64,000 bases of DNA. Origin: an uncultured Bacteroidota bacterium. GTDB taxonomy: Bacteria; Bacteroidota; Bacteroidia; Chitinophagales; Chitinophagaceae. A model generated the notes under the pieces. That model was not told the DNA's origin. It did not search any database and saw only the letters and a program-made list of their open reading frames with translations. Numbering within the stretch: position 1 is the stretch's first letter; the number at the start of each line of letters is the position of its first letter. Below, piece by piece: positions 1 through 9,492 of this stretch. Made by a program: the position numbers and the translations under genes. The stretch lies in assembly GCA_902826165.1 (NCBI GenBank), contig CADEDV010000018.1, positions 1 through 64,000 on the forward strand. The letters run 5' to 3'.

Positions 1-940
1 GTTTTTGTTTTTCCCGGCCCAGCCGGCTGATCTCTTCCACCCATTTGGTCTGGGCCACCGGGCCGGTTCGTAAGATAGCATTCAGCCAGTCTTTCAACAG
101 GCTTTGCCAGTCTTCATCAGCATGCTGCACTAATTGTAAAGCTTCCCGGTAATTGCCCTCACTTACACCGGCTACCTGGCGGGCGGTGGGCGGTTCAGTT
201 TTATTCCGGCTGACCAGTGCGGTTTCGATATCCGAAATTTCCAGGGCTGGTATTTTCACCAACTGGCAACGGCTGAGGATGGTTGGTAATATCAACGATT
301 CATTTTCCGCTACCAGGATAAAAAGTGTATTGACAGGTGGCTCTTCAATCAGCTTGAGTAATTTATTGCCTTCATTACCCAAATATTCCGGCAGCCACAT
401 GATGAGGATCTTGTATTCACTTTCAAAACTCTTCAGGTTCAGCTTGCGGATGATATCATTACACTCATGGGCGGTGATATTACCCTGTTTGTTTTCAGCA
501 CCGATAAACTGTAACCAGTCATACGCATTTCCATACGGGTAACTTTTAATGAACTCTCTCCATTCAGTGATATAATCAGTGCTGATAGGAGGAGTGCCTG
601 CTTTCTTCGTCACCACCGGGTAGGAAAAATGTATATCCGGGTGGATCAGTTGCTGCGCTTTCTGGCAGGAAGGGCAGGTGCCGCAGGGCTCGTTGCAGGT
701 TACTGGTTGCGGGATATTGGTAGCTGGTTCGTCTCCGAAAAGAGATGGTCCGATAGCATGCTGTGATTTACCATTCACTTTATCACAAACCAGGAACTGT
801 GCAAAGGCCAGTGCCAGCGGTAAAGCACCGTTTCCTTCTTTTCCCAAAAACAGCAGCGCATGGCTCAGCCGGTTATGCTGCACCATTTCAGCTAATTGCT
901 GTTTGATGGGTTGTTGTCCTATGATCTGGGAGAATTGCAT
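1..940 (-). CDS. holB: DNA polymerase III subunit delta' (partial, C-terminus beyond window)
   Basis: Clamp-loader subunit of the replicative polymerase. Reading down from the ATG at 938-940 gives MQFSQIIGQQPIKQQ, the usual opening of delta-prime/DnaX-type AAA+ proteins. Four cysteines at residues 82, 86, 89 and 92 (CNEPCGTCPSC) form the zinc module of the family. The P-loop position reads GKEGNGA and lacks the Lys-Thr of an active Walker A, which is normal for delta-prime because it does not hydrolyse ATP. The sensor region EPPVNTLFILV and ILSRCQ follow around residues 190-215. The frame stays open to the window edge, so about 313 residues are seen and the end is missing. The upstream gene is separated from it by a terminator hairpin. 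Confidence 0.88.
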   Translation of the reverse strand, partial: MQFSQIIGQQPIKQQLAEMVQHNRLSHALLFLGKEGNGALPLALAFAQFLVCDKVNGKSQHAIGPSLFGDEPATNIPQPVTCNEPCGTCPSCQKAQQLIHPDIHFSYPVVTKKAGTPPISTDYITEWREFIKSYPYGNAYDWLQFIGAENKQGNITAHECNDIIRKLNLKSFESEYKILIMWLPEYLGNEGNKLLKLIEEPPVNTLFILVAENESLILPTILSRCQLVKIPALEISDIETALVSRNKTEPPTARQVAGVSEGNYREALQLVQHADEDWQSLLKDWLNAILRTGPVAQTKWVEEISRLGREKQK

Positions 941-970
941 TGGAAAGCGAAAGTAAACTTTCTGGTCATA

Positions 971-999
971 AAAAAAGCGACCCTTGAAAGAGGGTCGCT
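971..999 (-). terminator. Rho-independent terminator after the glutathione peroxidase gene
   Basis: A 9-bp perfect stem (976-984 with 991-999, AGCGACCCT/AGGGTCGCT) with a 6-base loop. On the minus strand it is followed by a T-run (complement of 971-975). It lies between the minus-strand gene ending at 1021 and holB starting at 940, so holB probably has its own promoter. Confidence 0.8.
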
Positions 1000-1020
1000 G
1001 TAGGAAATTTATTTGACCAA

Positions 1021-1539
1021 TTAATTCAACCACTTCAAAATATCTTCACTCATCGGTGTTGTTCTCGGGCTGAACGTAGCGATCAGCTCACCTTTTTCAT
1101 TGATAAGAAATTTTCCAAAGTTCCAGGTTACCGGGTCGGCAAAACCTTTGGCTGCTGCCTGCTCTTTTAAGTATTTGTATAATGGATGTGTATCATCTCC
1201 TTTCACCGAAATTTTTTCTGCCATCGGGAAGCTGACGCCATAATTCTTGGTACAGAATTCTTTGATGCCCTTATTATCGAGGGGCTCCTGTCCGTTAAAG
1301 TTGTTGGCTGGGAAACCGATGATCACCAACTTGTCTTTGTATTGCTTATAGAGTGTTTCTAATCCTTCGTACTGCGGTGTGAGGCCACATTTGGAGGCCG
1401 TGTTCACCACCATGATCTTCTTACCCTTGTATTGGGAAAGATCGATATCGGTACCATCAAGTCCACCTACTTTAAAATCATAGATAGAGCCACCGGTTAG
1501 CGTTACAGCTATGATCAGTGACAGGAATAATGTTTTCAT
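1021..1539 (-). CDS. Glutathione-peroxidase-like thiol peroxidase with N-terminal signal
   Basis: Reduces hydroperoxides, most likely using thioredoxin as most bacterial homologues do. The GPx signatures are visible: NTASKCGLT with the peroxidatic Cys51, GFPANNF around residue 75, and the WNFGKFL tetrad region carrying the Trp and Asn. A resolving-type cysteine sits in the KEFCTKNYG stretch. I start at the ATG at 1537-1539 (MKTLFLSLIIAVTL), which gives a hydrophobic leader; a longer in-frame start at 1575 adds 12 unlikely residues. The leader suggests export to the periplasm, though no clean AXA cleavage site is seen. The mature length of about 150 residues fits the family. Confidence 0.87.
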   Translation of the reverse strand: MKTLFLSLIIAVTLTGGSIYDFKVGGLDGTDIDLSQYKGKKIMVVNTASKCGLTPQYEGLETLYKQYKDKLVIIGFPANNFNGQEPLDNKGIKEFCTKNYGVSFPMAEKISVKGDDTHPLYKYLKEQAAAKGFADPVTWNFGKFLINEKGELIATFSPRTTPMSEDILKWLN

Positions 1540-1625
1540 TGTATATGAGTTTACGTTTATAAAGAAGAATAACAAAGTTAAGCTTGCCTGGTTGGCGAAT
1601 CGGTTAAATTTTATCGCTGGTTGCC

Positions 1626-3020
1626 CTATTGTTTTTCAAAACAACCCAGGTCAGGTAGGCCGACAGGCCTTGTTTTCCCATCCAGGTCAATAACTATACC
1701 CGCATTAACGCCTTTATTGATGGCGGGAGAGCCGGTTTTCAGCCTGAAATCATAATAATTCCGGGAGCTGTTCACACTGTCAAAATCGGGAGGAATATTA
1801 TTGACGATCTGTGTACTGGTCACATTGGCAGGAGCGGCTTGGACCTTCCATAAATTATGGTCAAAATTAACATTGAAAGGAGTACTGCCGTTTTTCAAAA
1901 CCACCACTTCATCCTCCACGGTTCCGTTTTCGCCCCAGAAAATACAATTACGGAATACAGCATCCAGGTTAGAGTTGCCATTGTTTGAAAAATTCGTTAC
2001 CGTCAGCACGGGATCTTTATGCTGTATGAAATTATTGGAATAAGTGACAACGGTGCAATGGGTGAACTGGTAATTACCACCACCCACGAGATAAACATTT
2101 TTGCCACAATTACTGACCAGGCAATTGGTTGCCCTGATACTAGAGTTGACAGCAATGATACCGGCGTCAAAAGCATTATCAACGATACATTCATTCATCG
2201 TCAGCTTGGGATTGGCATTGGTGGAAGGATTTTCAACACCGATGGATTGATAACCATTTTTGATGATAGCATAGTTCATCACATTATTGATACTGCTGCC
2301 GAGAAAATAAATGCCGGGCCAGCTGGCCGGGTAGTCTTTATAAGGCTCATCCATCCTGTCACCCTGGAAAATGACACGGTCTGCTGTATCTTTTAAACCA
2401 TTTACCTGTAACGTACCTTCTACGATGATTGGCGCATCTGCATGTACATATATGCGGCAGCCCTTGTTGATAGTAAGTGTCTGGTTGGTATCTACATACA
2501 AATAGCCGAGTATTACATAGGGCAGGTCATTATTCCATGTTTCATTGGTCAGCACTTGTTTATTGCGGAGGAAATGTGCATTCTGTCCCCAGGCTTCTAA
2601 TTGCACCAGCCTGTTTGTTCCATTATAACTGATCTGGATACTGTCCCGTACAATGAAAGGAAGGTTAGCAGCATTTGGATTAATGTTCACTTGCGCAAAT
2701 ACATAGAGACTGTCATTAGCTTCAATCTCAAGATTGGTTACCTCAGGTCCGGTAGTTCCGTCCACATTTATTTTATAAGCCGAACTGTTACCACCCATCA
2801 GTTTCACGGAACTGATACGCAGCTTCTGGTCATTCTCATTAACGATCTTGAAGGTTTTGGTAACAGAACCTGTTGTTGCAAATACGGTGTCATATTTTAA
2901 TGTGTCGATGGTAATAGTGACCCTTGCATCCGGAGAAGTAATAAAGGATTCTTTCCGGCAGGACAGAACAAGCAGGCAACAGGATAACAGGAACAGGCTT
3001 ACAATTCTCATTGGTATCAA
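1626..3020 (-). CDS. Right-handed beta-helix lipoprotein (choice-of-anchor Q type C-terminus)
   Basis: A secreted lipoprotein of 464 residues. The leader ends in a lipobox (LVLSC, Cys about 21). A beta-sandwich-like region (about residues 30-150) is followed by a parallel beta-helix with repeated short hydrophobic rungs (about 170-400: TMNECIVDNAFDAG, TNCLVSNCG, FRNCIFWGENG). The end, SPAINKGVNAG with DLDGKTRPVG and DLGCFE, is the signature of choice-of-anchor Q proteins, often found on secreted carbohydrate-active or surface proteins. No catalytic residues are recognisable. An internal ATG three codons in (MRIVSLF) is an equally good start. Its neighbours, ComF and a peroxidase, do not indicate a role. 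Confidence 0.75.
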   Translation of the reverse strand: MIPMRIVSLFLLSCCLLVLSCRKESFITSPDARVTITIDTLKYDTVFATTGSVTKTFKIVNENDQKLRISSVKLMGGNSSAYKINVDGTTGPEVTNLEIEANDSLYVFAQVNINPNAANLPFIVRDSIQISYNGTNRLVQLEAWGQNAHFLRNKQVLTNETWNNDLPYVILGYLYVDTNQTLTINKGCRIYVHADAPIIVEGTLQVNGLKDTADRVIFQGDRMDEPYKDYPASWPGIYFLGSSINNVMNYAIIKNGYQSIGVENPSTNANPKLTMNECIVDNAFDAGIIAVNSSIRATNCLVSNCGKNVYLVGGGNYQFTHCTVVTYSNNFIQHKDPVLTVTNFSNNGNSNLDAVFRNCIFWGENGTVEDEVVVLKNGSTPFNVNFDHNLWKVQAAPANVTSTQIVNNIPPDFDSVNSSRNYYDFRLKTGSPAINKGVNAGIVIDLDGKTRPVGLPDLGCFEKQ

Positions 3021-3041
3021 AAATAGCCCAACAAATTGAGA

Positions 3042-3740
3042 TTAACGAGCGGAGTAGCAAAGACAGGCTACGCTAAGCTTAACATTTTCAGCTCTCAGTA
3101 ATGTGGAGCCACAGGATTCAAGAGTAGCACCGGTAGTGATGACATCATCTACTAAAAGAATATGTTTACCTGCTATGGCAGCGGGATCTGTAAGCACAAA
3201 TTTTCCTTCCATATTCTTCCATCTTTCAATACGGCCTTTTTTGGTTTGGGTTTCTGTATGTTCAGGTCTTGTGATCACATCGTTCAGAATTGGCACAGGA
3301 AACTGTGACCGGATACCTTCGCATAGTAGCATGGATTGGTTATAACCACGTTTCTTTTCTTTGACCGGGAATAACGGCAGGGGAATCATGGCATCAACAG
3401 AAAACCTCCCGGATCTTTTCAGCAGATCGCCCATGAGTTGCCCCAATTGTATGCCCAGTTCTTTATTGCCTTTATATTTTACCTGGTGTACCAGTTTCTG
3501 CACTAATGATTCTTTAGTAAAATAATAACTGGCAGTAGCCTGTTCTAAAGGCAGGCGGCCATAGAATCTTTTTTCAATGGGATTCACCGGGTATTTTTCA
3601 AAATCGGTTTGGGGAATGGCTTCCAGGCATTGCAGGCAGAGCATGGAATTTTTGCCAAGCAAATCACTGCCGCATCCATCACATACATGCGGAAAAAGCA
3701 AATGAAGAAAGGAATCTTTTATTTCACGAAGGCTGACCAT
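3042..3740 (-). CDS. ComF family phosphoribosyltransferase-like protein
   Basis: A 232-residue ComF/GntX-type protein. The N-terminal zinc finger is clear (CDGCG...CLQCL, residues about 20-40). The C-terminal PRPP-binding loop reads LLVDDVITTGATL (about 195-207), the classic type I phosphoribosyltransferase motif. RGYNQS (about 133) is the conserved ComF motif. In naturally competent bacteria ComF acts after DNA uptake; in others its role is uncertain. It lies 36 bp downstream of radA on the same strand, and comEC is in the same window, so competence-related function is plausible but not shown. Confidence 0.88.
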   Translation of the reverse strand: MVSLREIKDSFLHLLFPHVCDGCGSDLLGKNSMLCLQCLEAIPQTDFEKYPVNPIEKRFYGRLPLEQATASYYFTKESLVQKLVHQVKYKGNKELGIQLGQLMGDLLKRSGRFSVDAMIPLPLFPVKEKKRGYNQSMLLCEGIRSQFPVPILNDVITRPEHTETQTKKGRIERWKNMEGKFVLTDPAAIAGKHILLVDDVITTGATLESCGSTLLRAENVKLSVACLCYSAR

Positions 3741-3776
3741 AAGACTATTTAATTAATCTCTTCGCTACTTCAAGCC

Positions 3777-5165
3777 TTAAAACAAATACTGGTAAACTTC
3801 TTCCACCCGGCCCATTGTTACTACTTCAATATTGAACTTCTGCTTAGCTAAGCCTTTCTGGTTGTATTTGGAAACAATGATCTTTTCAAACCCCAATTTT
3901 TCTGCCTCTGCTATGCGCTGCTCAATACGATTGACTGCTCTTATCTCTCCACTCAATCCCACTTCCCCTGCAAAGCAAATATGTTGTGGCAATGGCACAT
4001 CCTCGTAGGAAGATAATAAAGAACAAAGAACAGCAAGGTCAATAGAAGGGTCTTCTACTTTGATGCCGCCGGCTATATTTAAGAAAACGTCCTTCATACC
4101 AAAATGAAAACCGCCTCTTTTTTCCAGGACTGCCAATAATAATTGTAAGCGACGCAGATCAAAGCCAGAAACCGTTCGCTGTGGTGTTCCGTAAACAGAT
4201 TGAGTGACCAGTGCCTGCACTTCGATCAGCAATGGTCTTATACCTTCAATAGTAGCAGCGATCGCAATACCACTCAGCTGATCTTCTTTTTGTGTGATGA
4301 GAATTTCACTGGGGTTGGTTACTGCTCTCATACCAGTATCCGTCATTTCATAGATGCCCAGTTCAGCGGTGCTGCCAAAACGATTCTTTAGTGTACGCAG
4401 GATCCGGTAGGCATAATGACGGTCACCTTCAAACTGTAGTACTGTATCCACCATATGTTCCAGAATCTTTGGCCCGGCGATACTTCCATCCTTGGTAATA
4501 TGACCGATCAGGAAAACAGGAGTGTCTGTTTCCTTGGCAAAGCGTTGAAATTCGGCCGTGCATTCCCGTATCTGTGATACGCTGCCGGGGGATGAATCAA
4601 TAAACGGTGTATGTAAAGTTTGAACCGAATCAACGATAACGAGTTGCGGTTTCAGTTTTTTTATTTCCTGGAAAATGATCTGTGTGGATGTTTCAGTCAG
4701 CAGGTAAAAATTTTCCCCGTTAGCAGCTGATGGGGTTTGTTTCAAACGATCAGCCCGCATCTTGATCTGTTGTTCGCTTTCTTCACCGCTGATATAAAGA
4801 ACGGTAATATCTTTTATCCATAATCCATTTTGCAGGAACAAGGTTGATTTACCGATTCCAGGTTCACCTGCTACCAGAACAATACTTCCCGGAACAATCC
4901 CACCACCTAATACACGATTCAATTCTGTATCTGCAGTGGCAATTCTTTTTTCTTCACTGCTTTTGATCTCCTGTAATGAAACGGTTCGGTTCGTTCTTTT
5001 TTCTTCGTTATAATCTTTCCAGCCATTATTACTCTTGGCTGTTTCTTTTTGCACCAGTTCTTCAACAAATGTATTCCACTGCCCGCAGGATGGACATTGA
5101 CCTACCCATTTCACACTTTCATAACCACATTGCTGACAAAAAAATGCTGACTTGGTCTTACTCAT
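3777..5165 (-). CDS. radA: DNA repair protein RadA
   Basis: A RecA-like ATPase that helps process recombination intermediates and branch migration. All family marks are present: an N-terminal C4 zinc finger (CQQCGYESVKW...CPSCG, residues 10-27), Walker A GEPGIGKST near residue 99, the RadA-specific KNRFG motif near 260, and a C-terminal Lon-like domain (GGIKVEDPSIDLAV). The length of 462 residues is typical. It is transcribed divergently from the zinc peptidase at 5639 and is preceded by a 473-bp gap with a terminator-like hairpin that could act in its leader. Confidence 0.95.
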   Translation of the reverse strand: MSKTKSAFFCQQCGYESVKWVGQCPSCGQWNTFVEELVQKETAKSNNGWKDYNEEKRTNRTVSLQEIKSSEEKRIATADTELNRVLGGGIVPGSIVLVAGEPGIGKSTLFLQNGLWIKDITVLYISGEESEQQIKMRADRLKQTPSAANGENFYLLTETSTQIIFQEIKKLKPQLVIVDSVQTLHTPFIDSSPGSVSQIRECTAEFQRFAKETDTPVFLIGHITKDGSIAGPKILEHMVDTVLQFEGDRHYAYRILRTLKNRFGSTAELGIYEMTDTGMRAVTNPSEILITQKEDQLSGIAIAATIEGIRPLLIEVQALVTQSVYGTPQRTVSGFDLRRLQLLLAVLEKRGGFHFGMKDVFLNIAGGIKVEDPSIDLAVLCSLLSSYEDVPLPQHICFAGEVGLSGEIRAVNRIEQRIAEAEKLGFEKIIVSKYNQKGLAKQKFNIEVVTMGRVEEVYQYLF

Positions 5166-5638
5166 GCGTTAAAGGTAACTGATCAAAAAAATTTGGATGA
5201 AAAAGCTAAAAATTTTGAAAACAAACCCGGGAAAAAAGAAAAACAAACAGCAGAAAAAAATAAATAGCGTGAAGCAGATTTATAAAATGAAAAAGGGTCA
5301 ATCTTGACGACTGACCCTCTTACTTACTAACCCATTAAATTCTATTGCTAAGTTACAAATATGACCCACATTTCAAAATAAATTTTTGCTGCTGTTGATA
5401 ACTTTCAGCTTTAAAACCTTTTAAAAATCAAAATTACGCATCTTGAAAAAATTGCTTCTAATGTGCTTATAATCATTAAATTATAGCATTCCCTTTTTGC
5501 CATCTGGCCAGTTATTATTTCCTGTTTTAAGAACTGCATTATTTATTTGTGTGACAAAAAGGCCGAAAAAAGAGTAGTCATCCAAATGGCTGAAGATTTG
5601 TTATAAAAGCATAGGAAAATTTAAAAATTAATCAAAAA
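5166..5638. other. Divergent intergenic region between radA and the zinc peptidase
   Basis: 473 AT-rich bases with no convincing reading frame. It must hold promoters for both divergent genes, but I could not find a clear -33/-7 pair for either. The only strong structure is the hairpin at 5294-5318, listed separately as a possible small RNA or leader. TGACCC occurs at 5312-5317 and again at 5362-5367, so the GGGTCA at 5295-5300 could pair with either copy. Confidence 0.5.
5288..5357 (-). ncRNA. Candidate small RNA or radA leader with intrinsic terminator
   Basis: On the minus strand a 7-bp stem (5318-5312 with 5300-5294, AGGGTCA/TGACCCT) is followed directly by TTTTTCATTTT, a typical intrinsic terminator. 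No protein gene lies upstream of it on that strand, since the neighbouring gene at 5639 runs the other way. A near-match to the -7 box (CATATTTG on the minus strand, about 5357-5364) sits about 40 bases before the stem. The output would be a short RNA of roughly 60-70 nt, or an attenuated leader of radA. The upstream end is a guess. Confidence 0.35.
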
Positions 5639-6331
5639 ATGACACCCTCAATTATGATCGTTTCGCTGATATTTTTAGGTATCAGCATGTTGGTTTCACT
5701 GGCCCTGAAACGGAAGTTTAAGCAATACAGCCAGGTCCCGTTATCAAGTGGCCTGAGTGGCCGTGAAATTGCTGAAAAAATGCTCCGGGAAAGCGGTATT
5801 TATGATGTAAAAGTGACCTCCGTGGAAGGTTTTCTCAGCGACCACTATAACCCGGTTAATAAGACTGTAAACCTTAGTCCTGAGGTATATACCGGCACGA
5901 GTGTTTCAGCGGTAGCCGTGGCTGCTCACGAATGTGGCCATGCTGTTCAGCATGCAACTGCTTACAGCTGGTTGATGATGCGAAGTAAGCTGGTCCCGGT
6001 GGTCCAGGTAAGCTCTTCGCTGGTAAACTGGGTATTATTGATCGGTGTGGTAATGGCCAGCTCCGGGAACAGCACCCTTTTGTTGATTGGCATCATTATT
6101 TTCGCCCTGACGGTACTTTTTTCACTGGTCACTTTGCCTGTGGAATTTGATGCCAGTCGTAGAGCATTAGCCTGGTTAAATACAACAAATGTGACCAATT
6201 CCCGGGAGTATCCAAAAGCCAAAGATGCCCTGAAATGGGCGGCTACCACCTATGTCGTAGCTGCTTTGGCCGCTGTAGTGACACTAATACAATATGTCAT
6301 GTTATATCTTGGGGCTAAAGACAGGGAATAG
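5639..6331 (+). CDS. Zinc metallopeptidase, YugP-like membrane protein
   Basis: A 230-residue membrane protein of the YugP (DUF2324/peptidase_M) family. The zinc motif HECGH at residues 97-101 supplies two histidine ligands and the catalytic glutamate; EFDASRRAL near 168 carries the likely third ligand. Hydrophobic segments lie at residues 5-22, about 120-140 and 147-167, with another near the C-terminus. The substrate is unknown for this family. It is a single-gene unit closed by a strong terminator at 6360-6389. Confidence 0.87.
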   Translation: MTPSIMIVSLIFLGISMLVSLALKRKFKQYSQVPLSSGLSGREIAEKMLRESGIYDVKVTSVEGFLSDHYNPVNKTVNLSPEVYTGTSVSAVAVAAHECGHAVQHATAYSWLMMRSKLVPVVQVSSSLVNWVLLIGVVMASSGNSTLLLIGIIIFALTVLFSLVTLPVEFDASRRALAWLNTTNVTNSREYPKAKDALKWAATTYVVAALAAVVTLIQYVMLYLGAKDRE

Positions 6332-6359
6332 TTAATATGATGATTAATATTTATTTAAA

Positions 6360-6389
6360 AGTCGTGCAGCACATTGCACGGCTTTTTTT
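6360..6389 (+). terminator. Rho-independent terminator after the zinc peptidase
   Basis: A 9-bp stem (6360-6368 with 6375-6383, one G-T pair), 6-base loop and a run of seven Ts at 6383-6389. It separates the peptidase from the SusC/SusD unit, so the latter needs its own promoter in 6390-6432. Confidence 0.85.
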
Positions 6390-6432
6390 GTCTTAACATT
6401 TTATTAATATTTTAGCAACGCACTAAAATTAC

Positions 6433-9400
6433 ATGCACATGAGAAAAACAGCAGGCCTGATGCTGACGGTATTCCTATTATCCGTTCAGATGGTATGGGC
6501 TCAAAACAAAACAGTAATTGGAAAAGTTACGGATGGCAAAGATGGGTCCCCGATACCTGGTGCTTCAGTAACCGTAAAAGGATCAAGAAGCGGAACCACT
6601 TCGGGTTCAGATGGAACCTTCTCTCTTTCAGTTCCTGAAAAAAGTACAGCTCTCATTATTTCTGCTTTGGGTTTTGAATCCCAGGAAATAACTATCACCG
6701 GTTCTACAGTGGAAGTTTCACTAAAAGCCGGAGCCACACAAAGCCTTGATGAGGTAGTTGTAGTCGGTTATGGTGGAAAAATCAAAAAAGACTTAACGGG
6801 TAACATTGCCAGAATTAAAGGGGCTGAAGTTGCGAATACCCCTGTAACAAATTTTACCCAGGCTATCCAGGGAAGAGCTGCAGGTGTTTTTGTAGAAGCC
6901 AACAACGGTAAAGTGGGAGAAGGGGTTAAGGTCAGGATCAGGGGCGGAGGTTCATTAACGGCCGGAAACGATCCTTTATATGTAGTTGATGGAATTCCAA
7001 TCAATACCGATGGCCTTTCCGGTAATGCTTTGGCAGATCTTAATTTCAATGATATAGAAACATTCGACATTTTGAAAGATGCATCTGCCGCCTCTATTTA
7101 TGGTTCCCGGGCTGCGGGCGGTGTTGTTATTATTACAACCAAAAAAGGCCGTGCAGGGAAAACTAACCTGGGCGTGAATTTTCAATACGGAACTAATAAG
7201 CCGACAGGCTACAGGAAATTTCTGGATGCACGTCAGTACGTAGACCTTTTAAGAGAAGCTGCAATCAACAGTGATATTATTGAAGGTGTTGATCCATTAG
7301 ATCCGGCGCAATATCCGGGCTCATGGCTTCAGTTTGCTGAGAACAGGCTTACCCGTTATTCCGGCTATTCAGACTGGAGAAACTTAGAAACCAATACAGA
7401 CTGGCAAAAATTAGCTTTCAATGATAAAGCAACTACCAAAATGGTTGATATTACTGCATCGGGCGGTAATGATAAAACCCGTTTCTATATTAGCGGTGGG
7501 TTCAATGATGTGGATGGTATTTTGATCCTGAATAATTTTCAACGGATCTCATCCCGTTTTAATTTAGAACATGATGCAAGTAATAAAGTAAAGATTGGAA
7601 TCAATCTTGGCGTATCCCGCACCGTTGGTAACAGGAACAACCTGGATAATGCTTTCCAGACTCCTATGCAGTTAGTGGCATTGGCACCCATCACTCCTGT
7701 TCGTGATTTGAATGGCGTATTGTATAATACACCTACTACTACCTATTATAATGGTTTGATTGAAACTGAAAATTCAACGTACAAGTCAACAACGTTCAGA
7801 AACATAGGTAATGTGTTTCTGGCTTACAAGTTTACCAAAGACCTTGCATTCAGGACGGAGTTCGGTGCTGATATTCAATCTCAGAACGATGTACTTTTCA
7901 GGGGATTCAGAACCCTGACCGGTCTTTCAACAAATGGGTATGGTCAATCTGATTGGTTCCGGAATTTTACCTACAATACCAACAACTATTTTACCTATAC
8001 CAAAACAATTGCGGAGAAACATGATATTGATGCAACACTGGGTATGTCGTATCAAAAATTTGCCCAGGACTTCTCAAGTGTATATGGAGAGGACTTCCCT
8101 GTTGAAGATTTGCAAACATTGGCAAGTGCAGGTCGTATAACTGGAGGAACAACAACGAAAACAGAGTCGGCTATCGTATCTTATTTTGGAAGAGCTAACT
8201 ATAAGTTCAATAATAAATATTTGTTCTCTGCAAGTGTTCGTGCAGACGGGTCTTCAAAATTTGGTAAGAATAACCGATATGGTATATTCCCTGCTGTTTC
8301 TGCGGGATGGATATTAAGTGAGGAAAGTTTTCTTTCTTCGTCAAAACTGATCAGCTTCCTGAAGATCAGGGGTAGTTACGGGATAAACGGAAACGACCAG
8401 ATTGGTAATTTTAGCCAGTTAGGCTTATTTGGTGCAGGTAAGTACAATAATCAATCAGGCCTTGTACCCACTCAATTACCCAATCCTGACCTTGCCTGGG
8501 AAAAAAATAAGCAACTTGATATTGGTTTAGATTTCGGTTTATGGGGCAACCGCATCAGTGGTGAAATTGATTATTATGTAAGAAATACCGAGGATCTCCT
8601 CTACAGCGTACCTGTACCGGGTACTTCGGGTTTTACCACTCAGTTGGTTAATATCGGTTCAATGCAGAATAAAGGGATTGAATTTGTATTGAATTCAACC
8701 AATATTAAAAGCAGGGGCTTTACCTGGACATCAAGTTTTAATTTAGCAAAGAATGCTAATAAGATCACCAAGCTCGATGGTGATCAAACCATAATTCCTG
8801 GTAATGATGGCCGGTACCTGAATTCACTTTTAGTTGGAGAAGCAATCGGGGTGTTCTATGGTCCTAAGTTTGCAGGTGCAGATCCCGCTAACGGCGATGC
8901 ACTGTATTATCTTGCAGATGGAAAAACAACTACCAATGATTATAATGATGCAGCATCGTTTATAGTAGGTAATCCAAACCCCGATTGGATTGGTGGTTTA
9001 ACTAATACTTTTAACTATAAAGGAATTGAACTGTCAGTACTGTTTCAGGGTGTGTTTGGTAACCAGATACAAAATGGCGGCGGAGGTTTCATGTCAGCCA
9101 GTTTTGACTGGTTTGATAACCAGACAGCTGACCAGTTAGACAGGTGGCAAAATCCGGGTGATATTACCCAGGTACCTCAACTCAGGTTAGGCTACGGAAA
9201 CGGTATCAATGCATCCAGCCGTTATGTTGAAGATGGCGGATACGTTCGTTTGAAAAACGTAACACTTGCATATAATATCCCTTCATCAATTCTTAGTAAA
9301 TTAAAGATCCGTTCAGCCAGAATTTATGCAACGGGAGTTAACCTGGCAACATTCACTGATTATACCGGGTGGGATCCTGAAGTTAATACGGATTACCGGG

Positions 9401-9483
9401 CAGGTAACCGTAACCAGGGCAGTGACTTTTATGCTGCTCCTCAAATCAAATCATTGACTTTTGGCATTAACCTCGGGTTTTAA
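6433..9483 (+). CDS. SusC/RagA family TonB-linked outer membrane protein
   Basis: An outer membrane importer of 1016 residues that takes up a bulky nutrient, energised by TonB. Order: signal peptide (residues 1-23, ending MVWAQ), carboxypeptidase-D-regulatory-like domain (about 26-108: VIGKVTDGKDGSPIPGASV), TonB-box-like DEVVVVGYG (about 110), plug domain with PLYVVDGIPI and ASIYGSRAAGGVVIITTKKG (about 118-240), then the beta-barrel ending in the aromatic FGINLGF. The second codon pair offers a nearby alternative ATG at 6439. The SusD partner follows after 9 bp. No glycoside hydrolase or regulator is next to the pair, so the substrate cannot be inferred. Confidence 0.95.
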   Translation: MHMRKTAGLMLTVFLLSVQMVWAQNKTVIGKVTDGKDGSPIPGASVTVKGSRSGTTSGSDGTFSLSVPEKSTALIISALGFESQEITITGSTVEVSLKAGATQSLDEVVVVGYGGKIKKDLTGNIARIKGAEVANTPVTNFTQAIQGRAAGVFVEANNGKVGEGVKVRIRGGGSLTAGNDPLYVVDGIPINTDGLSGNALADLNFNDIETFDILKDASAASIYGSRAAGGVVIITTKKGRAGKTNLGVNFQYGTNKPTGYRKFLDARQYVDLLREAAINSDIIEGVDPLDPAQYPGSWLQFAENRLTRYSGYSDWRNLETNTDWQKLAFNDKATTKMVDITASGGNDKTRFYISGGFNDVDGILILNNFQRISSRFNLEHDASNKVKIGINLGVSRTVGNRNNLDNAFQTPMQLVALAPITPVRDLNGVLYNTPTTTYYNGLIETENSTYKSTTFRNIGNVFLAYKFTKDLAFRTEFGADIQSQNDVLFRGFRTLTGLSTNGYGQSDWFRNFTYNTNNYFTYTKTIAEKHDIDATLGMSYQKFAQDFSSVYGEDFPVEDLQTLASAGRITGGTTTKTESAIVSYFGRANYKFNNKYLFSASVRADGSSKFGKNNRYGIFPAVSAGWILSEESFLSSSKLISFLKIRGSYGINGNDQIGNFSQLGLFGAGKYNNQSGLVPTQLPNPDLAWEKNKQLDIGLDFGLWGNRISGEIDYYVRNTEDLLYSVPVPGTSGFTTQLVNIGSMQNKGIEFVLNSTNIKSRGFTWTSSFNLAKNANKITKLDGDQTIIPGNDGRYLNSLLVGEAIGVFYGPKFAGADPANGDALYYLADGKTTTNDYNDAASFIVGNPNPDWIGGLTNTFNYKGIELSVLFQGVFGNQIQNGGGGFMSASFDWFDNQTADQLDRWQNPGDITQVPQLRLGYGNGINASSRYVEDGGYVRLKNVTLAYNIPSSILSKLKIRSARIYATGVNLATFTDYTGWDPEVNTDYRAGNRNQGSDFYAAPQIKSLTFGINLGF

Positions 9484-9492
9484 TCTTAAAAA

